Below the pieces are notes generated by a model. It did not search any database. It saw nothing but the letters and a program-made list of their open reading frames with translations, and was not told the DNA's origin. A stretch of DNA of 64,000 nucleotides, from the NCBI RefSeq assembly GCF_000002995.4, contig NW_025062479.1, positions 10,097,721 through 10,161,720 on the forward strand, written 5' to 3'. How positions within the stretch are numbered: position 1 is the first letter of the stretch; every line of letters begins with the position of its first letter. The stretch is from Brugia malayi (lineage: Eukaryota > Nematoda > Chromadorea > Rhabditida > Onchocercidae). The position numbers and the translations under genes are program-made. Shown piece by piece: positions 24,589-37,465 of this stretch.

Positions 24589-26123
24589 TTTGGATATTCA
24601 TTACATTTGAACGTATAAATCAGTCATCTTTGCTGTGGAAACAAAATTAGTGATAAACAAAGTGGTTTAACAGTTGGATGGAATAGTTTAATTAAAATTT
24701 TCACATAGCTTCCTTTTGCTCTTTCATCTTTTCGTCCTCCACAACAATTATTCTAAATTAATGGAAACTTTTGAATGAAATAGTTTTAAAGTGTACACTT
24801 CTCACTGATATACTTTAGAGTGATGGTTAAAAATTTGAAATGACCTGTAATGAAATAAACTGCGTGAAATTTGATCTTTCACCACTCTACCTCTTCTTTC
24901 CCCTGCTATCACTGAATTTATTTCTAAAATCTCTTCTTCTACTCTTGTTTCTCTCTTTTTCTTCTTTTAGTCTTTTCTTCGACTTCTCTCTCTTTCTTTC
25001 TTCCTCCTCCTCCTCCTCTTCCCTCCTTTCTTCAACTAATTTAACATTTGTTTCATTTCATTCATTCTTCCCTCAGTTATACCAATCTGAATAACATATA
25101 TATATTTAATTGAACACTTTACAAAATGAAAATTTTCCTCGAAATAATTCGTTAAAAATGAAATTTTTAAACAATTTATTATTTACCATCAATAATTCCT
25201 GTTAAATAATTACAAACAAACAAACAACAAAAAAAGCAGGAAGAGAACGAACTGTTTAAAATTTTCCTTCAAAACGAGAAGTTAAAATTCTTCCATTACA
25301 ATAGGCTGAATTAAATTATGTAAACAATATATAATTTTTTGTATTTGGAATTTTTAAAATTAAATATCATATAAGAATTTTTTGTTGCACTTAAATTATA
25401 ATAACATTATTTTATTTAAAATTTTTTTCATTATTTAAGATTTCCCTTATTTATTATTAATTTGTTTCTTTAATCTAGCTAAAAAATAGTTTTAGAAATT
25501 TTTGGAAGATTTATATCCCCTGCACTTTTATAACAGTGATAAACAAATAAATTAACAATTAACAACTAGATAATATCCATTCGTACTTGAAGTTCTTTGT
25601 AAAAATAAAACCTTAAATTACTAAATTTTTACTTTATAATTTTGTACACAACCCAGAAATGTCATCAAAAATATCCTCATGAAAGAAAATTTCATGTTTT
25701 CCTTTTTTTCTACCTCACTTTATTTATTTAAAGGTTTTGCTACAGTTATCAGAAAACATTATATTTACTAAAAGTTAGGCTATTTTATAACTTTTATAAA
25801 TGTCTCACTTTCGATTTTACTTTTTAAATTGCTTTCTTCTTCATCACTATTTTGCTGATCATTTAACTAGCAACTATGTTTTGCTTTGCGCCTTCCTTTT
25901 TTTTTTTTTTTTTTTTTTTGCTAAAATTTCATTTTATTTTCAAGCAGCAAAACTTGTGTCAAATTGTTAGAAAAAGTTTGAAAATTTTTAAATTAAAAAA
26001 AAAGTTCTAAGCAGTACAGCATGGTTCAAATACCATGAGTGCACTTTAGTAACATTTAGATTAACAGATAACTCATCATCATACTACTGACTTTCAAAAT
26101 TACTTCCATAAACAACTAGCAAT

Positions 26124-26177
26124 ATACGTCACATAAAATGTCAAAAAATGTGATACGTCAGTTAACATAATACGTCA
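26124..26177. promoter_or_regulatory. Triplet of ATACGTCA motifs
   Basis: ATACGTCA occurs at 26124-26131, 26153-26160 and 26170-26177, all on the plus strand. ACGTCA is a bZIP/CREB half-site. The cluster lies 1.5 kb upstream of the minus-strand coiled-coil gene start, in otherwise featureless DNA. A regulatory role is inference only. Confidence 0.3.
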
Positions 26178-29100
26178 GATAACAGTAAATATCTTCTAGT
26201 TTATGCAAATTAATGATTTATCACTTATTTTTTTTAAATAATGAAATTATTATGATATGCATAATATCCAAATATCCATCAGATTTCCAAAAAGAAGTGA
26301 AAACAACTGACGAAAAGCTCATAAATGATGTTTACAATAACTAATTGATAAAAAAAAAAAAAAAAAAAAACAAACAAACAAAGAAGGGATTCTACTTAAA
26401 ATACCTGCTCGTTTGTAATTAATCATTTGGAGGTCAAAAACCAAACAAATATTTGTGAATGAAAGAAAACAAATGCCGGAAAAAAATACGAAAGAATGAA
26501 TAAAACATGAAAGTTCAAAATTTTTTTAGAAAGAAGAGTTTTTTCCCACTTTTACAAACATAAACAAATAGCATGTAAAATTATCACTTTAAAATATCAC
26601 ATATAATACCATTTTTGTTACCATTTGTTACATAAATATGTTTTCTAATATTTTAACTTTTTTACTCTTTTTAAAATTTCATATTTGATATAATCTAATG
26701 AGCAATATATTGAACATCGTATTAAATTGAAGTTAATTTTTTGAATTTTGATGCTATACTGATTTTTTTTCATGCATTTATGAAGTATAATCATAATCAT
26801 TAAAATAATCAAAATGTATAGCTATTAATTAGCAATTAATTTCATTCAATTAATCATATTTCACATGAAATAATTTATGCTAAAATAACATTTTGGTTTT
26901 GCATCGTCTCACTTTAATTATTTAAGTATTGTATTCAATTTAAGAGCAATTCATTCTTTCATAAAATGTTTTATAGCATTTTTGTTGAGTTTATATTCGA
27001 TAGACATACTTTAACTAACTAATTTTCCTCTTCCGCAATGTAGAAAGATAAAAAGTGTGTATGTGTTTTTTTTAATTCAATCGATTTAATTAATCATTCT
27101 TCTTAAATAGCACTTTGAATCTGTAATTACTTCTAATTACAGCAAATTTTCCTGCACGTTATAATTATTGCCTTTACAATGTAATATTTTCCAACCAAAT
27201 TTTTAATTTATGTGTAAATTTAAGTTTTTTTTTTTGAAGAAAAAGCAAATAATTTAAAAAAAATCAAAACATCCTTATTAAATATCATCTTATTATATAT
27301 TAAACAAATAAATAACTTTTATTATTTATTTTTGGAATTTTATAACAATCAGAATATAATATACCAAATTGCCGTTGAAATTAAATTTAAATCCTGAAGG
27401 TATTATCCATTTTGTCTAATAATTTTTGAATAAGGAAAATGATTTTAATGCCTGCAACGTCATTTTTATGAAAGATTTTTTTCTTTTTTTGATAACACAA
27501 TACAAAATATGGTGATTTAATTTCAAAAAAAGAGTAAAAATTTCATTTTCTCGATGATTTTCACTCAAAAATTGAGCAATTCATCATCAATGGAGAATGA
27601 ATGGCTGTTAAAAGGAATGCGACATTTTGGCGGAAATTCTAATTAAATTTATTTTCATAGTTCTTTTTTTCTTTTCTCCACAATTTTCTACTTATCTATC
27701 CGTTGTTCACTTCTTGCTACAAGCACTTGAAAATATAACTTAAAATGTGCGTTACACATTCTTTTCATCTTATTACCTTAGCCAGCTTTTTTTTAATTAA
27801 AAAATTTTTTTTATTTTAATTCTGCAGCGTTAATTATATGTAACAATGCTATTCTCAGGTATATTATTTACCAAAAAAATTTCTAAATATGTTTTCTAAA
27901 ATTAGTCATTAATAGAATAAAAGAAAAAAAATGCTTAAAATAAATTGAAAAAAGAGATCCAAAATAAAATAATTTAATCCAATAATATTACAACTGTATA
28001 ATTTAAATCAATTTTAATGAGTTTAATCTAACATTTAAAAAATCAATTTCATTCTCTATATAGTTGAATTACAAACTTGACGATATTATTTTCCGTATGA
28101 ATAATAACAAAAACTTGAATTTTAAATCGAAAATGAAATTAATTGAAAAAAGTTAATCTTACAGTTTTTTCATGGTGTTATAAATTTTCTTCTTCTTTTC
28201 CGGTTTTTTTCTTTGCGTGTCTCAAATCTATAACAACTTTTACAGAAGATATCGTTTTTTTTTTTTGTTTTTTTAAAACAATTGTCGCTTATGGTTATTG
28301 TTTTGTGTAATATAGGCTCTTCTGAGCTAATTTTAAGCTTTTAAGCTTAAGTACACGAAAGACTTAATAATTCAAAAAAGAAAAATTAATTGAATTTACT
28401 TGCAAAAAACAAAATTTACATCGTTGAACAAAAAGTTTTTTTCTACTAAAATTATTCTTTCAACACTTTTCCAATATTCTCAAATTTTTATAATTTTTTT
28501 CAATTTTTTCTGATATTTTGAAATTTTTAGAAAACAGCAAATTTATTATGAAAATATTTTCTGAAGAAAAAAAAGAGGTGGAAAATAAGCAGACAAAAAT
28601 TTCATTCATAAATTAAAAAAAAAGTCAAACCAGAAAAAAAATTATAATAATAAATATAAAGTTTTCTGAATTAAAAAAAGGTAATTAAAAAGTAATAACT
28701 TTATAAATTCTAATCGAAGCAACAGCTTTCTTATTTTCTTCGTTTTTTCTTTTTTTCTTTTTTTTTTTTCATTTCTCTCTTTGCTCCGTCCATTTTCTTC
28801 CTTATTGTCATATTTTTCTGATGTTTTGTGCACTTCGTGTTTGTTGCGCTAACACTTAAATAAAATTGTCTAATCGTTCTAGCTCAATCCAAATTATTAA
28901 CAATATAATTGCAATTGATTAAAAGAACTGATTAACTGATGTAATAAATAGTTTTAATTCGTTTATTAAAAGAAAAAACCAATTTTCAGGTTCACTTAAT
29001 TGTTTAATTAACGATGAAATATTCAATGAAATGTTTAAAAAATTTAAATCTCAATGCTCCAACCGATGATTTCTTTTATCAGGTTTATTATCAACATTTA

Positions 29101-30403
29101 TTAAAAATTAAAATTTTCTTTCAGTGGTAGAAAACTTACCTGTTAAAATATTTTACATATATATATATATAAAGAAAAAAAAAGTTATGTAAAATCAAAT
29201 CTTAAAAAACTATCATGTGGTAACTGATTAATGATATTTGCTCCTATCTAATTCAAATTTAGCATTTTAAAGTATTTTAATTTTTACTGAATTAATATTT
29301 TGACAATTTTTTAATACCATTTCTTTCTCATTTAATATATTTCCATTTAAATCACACCGTCAGTGTCAGAATAATTTGGCTATTCTATTTCCCTAATCGA
29401 ACCAAAAATTAACTTCATTTCCTTGTTTAATTAATTAATAGCATCAGTGCTAAAAAGCATATGCATTAAAATTATTTATTTTTTAAATTGATTGTAATCA
29501 TTTTTTTTTCAGTTTCAACAATTTATCTACTTTTTCAGTCTTGTTTATCATTTTTCCCTTTCAAAGTATCAAATTACCTATCTTCTTTAAAGTTCAAATG
29601 ATTCTTTTTCCTTTTTTTATTTAGCCCTTAAATGTTAAATAGGGTTGGCTTTAAATTGAAAACCTTACACCGTGTAATTTGCGTTGTTTAATCATCAGCA
29701 ATCTGATCAGATTTTATACAAAAATCAAATTAGATTACTTATTTACAAATTACATTCACTTACAAATCGTTAATTTCAAAATTTTTTATACTTCATAATC
29801 AAATAAATGGTGGCCTAACAATTGTAATGGTAAAAACTATTCTTTGAGATTATGAAATAAACTTTTTTTTTGCCCTAAAAAACGGCAAAACAACTGAAAA
29901 CGTAAAAAAAAATTATTTGTTCATCTCAGATATTTATAACTTTTAAATTATTAAATATGATAATCTTTTGAAAAAATTGTGGAATATGAAACACATCAAA
30001 ATATTAAAGTACTAAAAATATCGTCAAATTTAAAATACTATCAATTAACAATTCAAAAAATTAAAAAAATAAATTTTTTTTCTGTTATTGAATTTGTTTG
30101 TACTTCTTCAACAGTTATTACCATATATTGATTAGACTATTTAATTAGTGCAATTTTTATTTCATACATTTGATTATATTTGTATTATTGCAGGAATATA
30201 AAGCATTTGAAGATGCAAACCTGAAATATTCGCCATTTTAAGCAAATTTAATTTCACTTTTCATAAATGTTTAGCACTCATTTCTTTTTTCCTTTTCTTT
30301 CTTTATCTACAAAAGTTTTCCTTTCCGTTTCAAAAGGGAAAAAGAAAAATATTTTGCACTTTTTACAAATGACGAAAGTAGAAATTATCATTTCACGGAA
30401 ATG

Positions 30404-30436
30404 TTTTTTTTTTTTTTTTTTGGGGGGGGGGGGGGG
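30404..30436. repeat. T18-G15 homopolymer junction
   Basis: Eighteen T (30404-30421) are followed directly by fifteen G (30422-30436). A pure G run of this length is exceptional in this AT-rich background. Its exact length is likely to be unstable or affected by sequencing error. Confidence 0.9.
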
Positions 30437-33278
30437 CATATCATACATTAATAATTAAATTTATGCATTTGTAATAAATTCCGTTTTTAAAAGCTTCCCT
30501 GTCCACTTTTTTCTCGTTTAAGGACATTTTTTTTCTTTTCATCAGTTAGAAAATTCAAAAAAAAAAAAAAAAAAAATGGAAAAAGACGGAAAAAAATGAA
30601 AAAAAAAAAATTATCGGGAAAAATACAAATTCGTAGAAATTTTTATCTACAAAATGATATTTACTGCATTTTAATTATCAGTAAGTTTCTTTAAAAGACG
30701 AAAAAAAGCTGAAATGATAACTATTTTAAAAGAAAAAAATATTTCAAAACCTTTTGATTAAGATTTATGTAATTATTTAAATTTTAACATATATTTCTTT
30801 TCATTATCAACAACATTAACTATTTATCAAATAATTCTATGCTAATCTTCGGTTTTCTTTTTACTCCAAATTTGTTAATTTTGAGTTATTTTTTGAGCAT
30901 ATCATTTGCTCAGTAATACATAAAATATTTCTATTCGCATTAGATGCAGAAATAGAAATTAAGATTTTTTCATGCAATCATAAACAGATGTATTCATTTA
31001 TCTCTGGGGGTTTTTCTGTTTTTTTTTTCCATTTAGTTACATTGACAAAAAAATAAAAAAAAGTAAAATAAATTTAGTTGTCAGTCATGATGAATATGTT
31101 TACTCATTGTTTGTGTTGACAAATATCATTCATTTAACTAATTTACAAAAAAGATATACAAATATTATTCAACTAACATTTCAATTTTTACACAACTAGC
31201 AAATGACAATAAATCAAATTTCTTTTACCATTTTTCAGAAATTTCAAAAAAATTTTTTAGAAATTAAAAACATTTTATCAAAAAAAGGGAGATCTTTAAA
31301 GCTATCAGTTAGTGTAATAAATTGAAAATGAATGAGATATGTTAAAGTTTCTAACAAATAATTTTAATTGTTTAATATGAATAATACCATGAAAAATTTT
31401 GCGGATTACATTTTAAATAAAATTTATTATTTGAAAATTTGTCAAATAATATCTATTAGAAGATTAATTTCTAATATTTATTATTTTTTATCTAAACGTT
31501 ATAAATAAATTAATGGCCAAATGTATGTGAATTAACATTTAAGTATTATATTTAAGCATTTGTTAAAATTACACGTAATTATTATGTGTAATACATTTTA
31601 TACGCTTAATATATTTGTATTAATATGTTAAAATAATTAATGTAATGGATTAAATAATTTTAGCAAAATAATAATAAGCAATTTATGTATTGATATTATT
31701 AAACTGACAACAATTATAATTGGTTGGTTTTATTTATAATTTTGCTAAAGCACTGAAATTTAAACGAATCTTTTTTCACCTTTTTTTATTAAACCTTTTC
31801 CATGTCGAGCTTTTTTATTATTTATTTGATAATCGTTTTTTTTTTCTTTAAAATAAATTTGTTGGCTTTAATAAAACATAGAGATGATCCATTTCTATTC
31901 TTTCTTCTTTTACCTACTTTTAGTAAAATTTCGGATAGGATAGTTTTAAATTTTAATAAAATTAAACATATTCATTTCTCACATTTTACAGCAAATATTG
32001 AATATCACAATTATTTGAAAGTAATATTTTCGAAAGTTTAAGCTAAAGTTTATTTCATCTGCTTTTTTTTGCAAAAATTTTTAAGCTAAAATTTTTTCAT
32101 ACATATTCATACATACATATTGTTAATAACTTTCATCTCTAATTTCAAAAAAAGGAAAAATTTTAAAAAATGATATGTGCGGTAAAATTGATGAATGAAA
32201 AAACTGCATGCGATATTTTGAAAAAATATTGTTAATTATTTTAGAATAGTCGGAGAAAAAAGTTTTCATTATGCAGTTATCAGAAAATGATAAAAGTGTG
32301 AAAAAAAGACGAATTTATGAAATGGTAACAACAAAGGAGAAAAAAAAAGAATTTAAAACTAATTTTTTGTTTGAGCAACCTTTATCACTGAATCAATTTT
32401 GTTATTAAATAATTGATTAAATCATTCATCATAAATGTAAAATTACAACTCACAAATTATTTTCATTTCATTTTTTTCTTTAATTTCGAAGAGAACGAAA
32501 AACGAAAGAAAAGAAAAAATATTAATTTTTGCATTAAAACTTATAATTGCAGGAAAAAAAGTTACAAATATTTTAACAAGTTACAGATATTTAAAAAAAA
32601 AACCCTGGAGACATTACTAAAATATGCATTCTTTTTTTTATTGACGATTCATTTGATTTGTCAATAAGTGAAGTCTATCTTATGATTAGAAAAAAAGAAA
32701 AGTGAAGAAAAATAAAGTGGAAGAAAACGAGAAAATTAATGATCTTTATTTTTCGATCACGAAAATGTGCGAAACATGACAATTTTTGGAGTAAAAGATA
32801 AAATAAATCAAAAATTAAAAATATTCCAATCTCCTCTTTTCTTGATATTTCGATTCATTTATAATTCAAAAAACTTTCAAAATATTTTTGAATGCGCAAG
32901 AACAAACTGCAAAAAATAATACATTTCACTAGCTGTATAATTCTTGCACCAATTAGTTATTAGCAAGTAAAAAAATCAAATTTCATTCATTTGAAATTTA
33001 AAGATTTAGAAACACTGCATTTTAAATATATGAATAAAGTGATAAAAAATATATGAAAAGATTTTCAAACAAACATTATTTCAAAGCAACTATTAAATTC
33101 AGGGAATCAATTTTTTCTTCAATCTCATAAATGAAATTTTTGTGCTTTAACATATGAATAATATTGGTTCAAATACAGTACTTTTAGCTATTGATGAGCA
33201 AAAAAATTACTTCTTAATCACTCTAAGTACAACTAATTGGAGTAATTAAGAAGCAAGAAATTGTTAATATTATTTCAG

Positions 33279-36200
33279 ACAGCATTTCCAATCCAATTTG
33301 CTGTAACAATTATTGGTAATACGTTAACACTATCAGTGCTACTCAAACAAAGTATGAGAAATAGGTAAATGGCATTCTTTATTTGATTTTTCTCTTTTTT
33401 CTCATAAATTCAGAATTAAGGATAAACAATTCTGAAAACAAAATGCAAAGAAAAAAAAGTAAGAAAATAAAGCTAAATATTTTTTGGATGAATAATGATA
33501 TTATATATAAATTATAGAAAATCATGTCTCTTTTGATTAATTTTATTTATCCATTGATCATTAAACATTCGCTTATCATTTTTATCAACCAATAATTTAG
33601 AGCAAATCATTTATTGGCAGCATTAGCATTAGCTGATATAGCCGTATTCATCTTTATGCTACCCACAAGTTTATCAGCATCACAACGATTTTATGAAAGC
33701 ACAACATTTCGCACGATTTTTGCGCATATAAAAACACATTTTGCAGCTTTAGCAAATTGGTTCTCTTGTGCTGCTATATGGTTTGTTTAATAATAAAAAT
33801 CAAAATCCATATTCGAAATTTTAAATGACTTTAGCAAAATTTGAAGGAAATTCTTAATTCAATTATAGATTTCTCTTTTCACTTTATTTATTTAAATATC
33901 CAATAAATTAAGTTTCATATCCTTAAGTTCACATGATATTTGGAAGAAATTCATAATTAGAATGTTTTTTATCTGATTCATTATTCGTTACTTTATTTCA
34001 ATTTCAATCTACCTCATTTCTTTCTCAGGATTGTACTTGCTGTTTCTGCTGAACGATTATTGATAATCAAATTTCCATTCAGATCACTGAAACAATATCA
34101 TGTGAGAGCATTTTCAATTTTCCTGTAATTTCTAATTTACATAATAATATTAATAATTAAATGGGTTAAAGGTTTTTTGAAATCAATTTTAATTTAAATT
34201 TCAGTAAGATAAAAAAAAATTGCAGTTACATTTTGAAAAAAAAGCATTCAGTCGATAAAAAATACAATACGATACTAATGCAATTAATATTTTTTGATTA
34301 ATATGCTTTATCGTCAGTTATCATTTCTTCTTTTACAGGCAGTGGAATCATTCATTATCGTAACTATAGTATTCGCATTCACATTGATATTAACAGGGTT
34401 AATTATTTTGTTCACTACTGTACGACAGATGTACCGTTTACAGTACCCTTATAAGATACTGTAAACGGTACAGTACACCGGGTAGTATAATGTAAAATAA
34501 ACAATAGTTATTTAAGTTTACCGGCAAACTAATTATTCTTTAGCATCTTCAATAAATTTTTATTAATCAGTTGTGTATTAGATGTTCTGATTTATCATGT
34601 ACTTTTTCATAAACTGTATGAAGTGATAAAAATACAACAATGCAAATGATATCATAAATTGAATAGTGAAATATAATTTGACTGAATACTTGTAATAAAA
34701 TAAATGAACAATTTTTAGCTATCATCATTTTTCTTATCGTTGTGCTGTTCTATGGGTATGCAATATGACACAGGTATATGTGAAATGTTTACCGGTAACC
34801 TGGAATTGGACGGAATTTGGTTTAGTACCATATTATCAACCATCCAATCAATTTATTTTTTACATCAATATAAGTGTTATTGCAAATGCTTTTATTGGTG
34901 TTATCATTCCTGTATTTATTGTTGCTTTTCTTAATGTATACTTAATTCGTTTGCTACAAATTCGAACACAAAAGGTATTATTTACAATTATTTTTAAATG
35001 TTGTGTTTAAATTTTTTTTTAAAAAAAAGAGCAAATGAAATGATTTCAAAAAATGAACTAAATGGTTTTTTTTTTTATTTATTTGATTCAAATTTATAAT
35101 GAATTATAATGCAAGGAATGACTGATGTTTGATATTGCTAACAAATTTAAGTTTACAATTTTGTTGAAATAAAAAAAAAGAATTCAAAAAAATAGATTTT
35201 AAAAATCAAATAAAATTAAAATTATCGAGAGACAATGTATTTGAGTAAATTTCTATCATTTTATCACGATTTTACTCTGCCACGAACAAAATAATATAAC
35301 AAGTATGGAAATAAAAATTGAAAAAAAATGAAGATAATATTTATCCAAAATCATCTTCACTTTTCAAAATAAAGTAAAAATTGGGTAAACTTTAAAAAAG
35401 GACATATAAATATTATATTAATTAAAAATTGATTGATGAAGGAAAGAAATTTTGGGCAAACTATTAAAATTCTAATATCCAGCTATATTACCATACATCA
35501 TCTGATTGTTTAATGGATATGTCATTCAATAGTAAAGTAATTGATTGGATTCATTTCTTGGAATAAGGACCTTTTTCTACATTTAATTGAAAATTCTGAG
35601 GTTTTATGATAAGTTATCTTATATGTATTCATCTTATGTCAGTAGTGGGGAATATCCAATTTTCATTCCTTAATGCCTGAAATTATCAAAAATTTATTCC
35701 AACATATTTCAATCTTATCATTATTATTTCATTACGACAAACAAAGTTTGAAATAGATTTAATGCTATTTTTTTTAGCACTGTGCTTTACGATAGCAATA
35801 TTTGTAGACCAAAAATAAGAAATATTTCTTGGATCGATATACGATAGCAACATTTGCAGGCTAAAAACGAAGAAGCATCTCTTGGGCCAGCATCGGGGAA
35901 TTTTTGCGAACAAGAGCGGAAAATGACAATAACAATTGCAGCAATAGTATCATGCTTTACTATAACACAGTTACCGTCTGCAATATTATTCCTTTACGAA
36001 AAAATAATTAGTGATGCAAAGACGGAAACATTTGCTAAAATATCTTGTATTACTAATTCTTTGGTACTTACTGGGAAAATGTTGAATGTTGTTTTATTCT
36101 GCTTAACGAGTGCTACTTTCAGGTAAACCACAATTATAGCATTATTCATTTTGTATTTTAAATCAGCACAGATTGATGACTAAATTCATAGATTTGAAAT

Positions 36201-36676
36201 CATTTTAATTTTAACTTTTTAATTTTTATTTTAATGATATAAAATAATAAAGTGTAAAGAATTGCTTTTATTCATGATTTAGATTCAGCTTCTGACTAAC
36301 AGTTACTTTCTTTATTTATCATTTTGTTTTATCCATTTTAGAGAGGGAAAGAAAAGGAAGGAGAGAGGGGAAAAAAGAAAGAAAAAGGGAAAGGGAGAAA
36401 ACATATTGGAGAGCAACATTTAATAATTTTTCATCGCATTTTAGGCGGAAGTTATTTTCCACCATACGTATTTGGTATCGAAAGTGCACTTGTCGGCAAA
36501 AGAAATATTTACGCCATATTAATAATCTTAATCGTTCAGCTACTCAAAAGTCATCACTTTTTAGTACGATATCATTTCAAAATCAGAAATCTCATAGGTA
36601 CTCCAATAATCGGGGTTGGTCCTTGACAAAAGTGAATGATAAAAGTGAATTCATACCTGTGACAAATCGCCGTTGA
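33279..36676 (+). CDS. Class A (rhodopsin-like) peptide-type GPCR, N-terminus unresolved
   Basis: Seven exons (33279-33364, 33601-33780, 34029-34101, 34339-34397, 34719-34974, 35860-36122, 36445-36676) join in frame to 382 residues covering seven transmembrane segments. TM1 has IIGNTLTLSVL, TM2 ANHLLAALALADIAVF, and TM3 NWFSCAAIW...AERLLIIKFP, with ER in place of DRY. Then come TM4, a second extracellular loop with a Cys (VKCLPV), TM5 with IPVFIVAFLN, TM6 CFTITQLPSAILF and TM7 ending GKMLNVVLFCLTSATFR in place of NPxxY. The pattern resembles nematode and insect FMRFamide-like neuropeptide receptors. The ligand is unknown. The usual TM3 Cys (3.25) is not seen; Lys occupies that place by my count. 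The cytoplasmic tail is Ser/Arg-rich. The first exon begins in phase 0, so an upstream start exon is missing. Intron 4 holds a perfect hairpin, and the acceptor of exon 6 is duplicated 52 bases upstream. Confidence 0.88.
34430..34472. repeat. Perfect 16-bp inverted repeat in a GPCR intron
   Basis: The left arm TGTACCGTTTACAGTA (34430-34445) and its exact reverse complement (34457-34472) flank an 11-base loop. Imperfect pairing extends outwards to ACTAC (34414-34418) and GTAGT (34481-34485), giving a foldback of about 70 bases. It could be a tiny MITE-like element. Confidence 0.85.
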
Positions 36677-37276
36677 TAGTTTTAGCATCTTTCATGGTTA
36701 CAATTAATGATTACCATAACAAACCTCTACTTAATTAATTGTATCAAATATTAGTCTACATGTTAAAAGTAAAAAAATGTATTAAAAAAAGAAAAATTTC
36801 ATTTCGTCTATTAATGTCGTTCTTTTTTTTCTCGAAAAAAAAAAACATCACAGCCGTTTCAAATCTAAAAAAAAGAGAAAAAAATTTCACTTATCATTTA
36901 AATTGATGAATAAAGATAAATTGTCGTAAAACTTCGGAAAAAAAAATGAATGAAAAATGAGAAAATTTTTTTTCGTTTGAAATTTTAATAATCTCTCTCA
37001 TTGTTTTCTTAACCCATTCAAAAGAAAGTGACGATAATTTATCGTCATATTAATCGATCATCATTTGCCAGAAACAAATTGAAATGAATAATGATAAATA
37101 AATGATGTCAATTCAGGTTTTTTTCCGAGGTTTTTTTCTGTTTTAAACAATATGAATAAACAAGATTAATTAATTTGAAGTAAATAAAAACAAATGATAA
37201 ATGTTGAAAATGTTAGCTAATTCATCTGATTATCAATTCGTAATAGTAAATGAAATAAATCGAAATAATCTTTTCC

Positions 37277-37465
37277 TTTTCCCTCTTCACTCTTTTTTCA
37301 TCTTTATCATTTCTTCCACTTCTCTTCATACAACCCATCTTTTCCCTCTTCACTCTTTTTTCATCTTTATCATTTCTTCCACTTCTCTTCATACAACCCA
37401 TCTTTTCCCTCTTCACTCTTTTTTCATCTTTATCATTTCTTCCACTTCTCTTCATACAACCCATC
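37277..37465. repeat. 63-bp minisatellite, three copies
   Basis: Three tandem, essentially identical 63-base units start at 37277, 37340 and 37403, each beginning TTTTCCCTCTTCACTC. The unit is strongly strand-asymmetric (C+T-rich on the plus strand). Because 63 is a multiple of three, it keeps an apparent frame open on both strands, which I do not regard as coding. Confidence 0.9.

Larger units (their letters stand above)
24589..33278. other. 8.7-kb AT-rich region without a supported gene
   Basis: It lies between the minus-strand coiled-coil gene start and the first recognised GPCR exon. It is very AT-rich with homopolymer runs, a pyrimidine-rich stretch (24894-25080) that includes a run of TCC triplets, three ATACGTCA motifs (26124-26177), an A-run at 26351-26370 and the T18G15 tract at 30404-30436. 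No conserved protein segment is visible on either strand. The missing 5' exon of the GPCR should be in this region. One candidate (32271-32324, 18 codons, phase 0, GTAACA donor) would splice directly to the TM1 exon, but it is weak. Confidence 0.55.

Noticed and set aside
24840..25094. Phe/Ser/Leu-rich frame in the pyrimidine-rich tract
   Set aside because: Entirely explained by CT-rich low-complexity DNA, including a TCC microsatellite.
26010..26050. tRNA T-arm-like sequence ATGGTTCAAATACCAT
   Set aside because: No acceptor stem, D-arm or anticodon arm can be folded around it; probably a chance palindrome.
30194..30240. Exon-like stretch after TATTATTGCAG reading EYKAFEDANLKYSPF then stop
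   Set aside because: No upstream exon in phase and no family match; a chance acceptor followed by a short open frame is common here.
32271..32324. Eighteen-codon start exon for the GPCR
   Set aside because: Phase fits the TM1 exon, but the sequence is Lys/Arg-rich without extracellular-domain features, and the donor is only moderate. Kept as a candidate, not included in the gene model.
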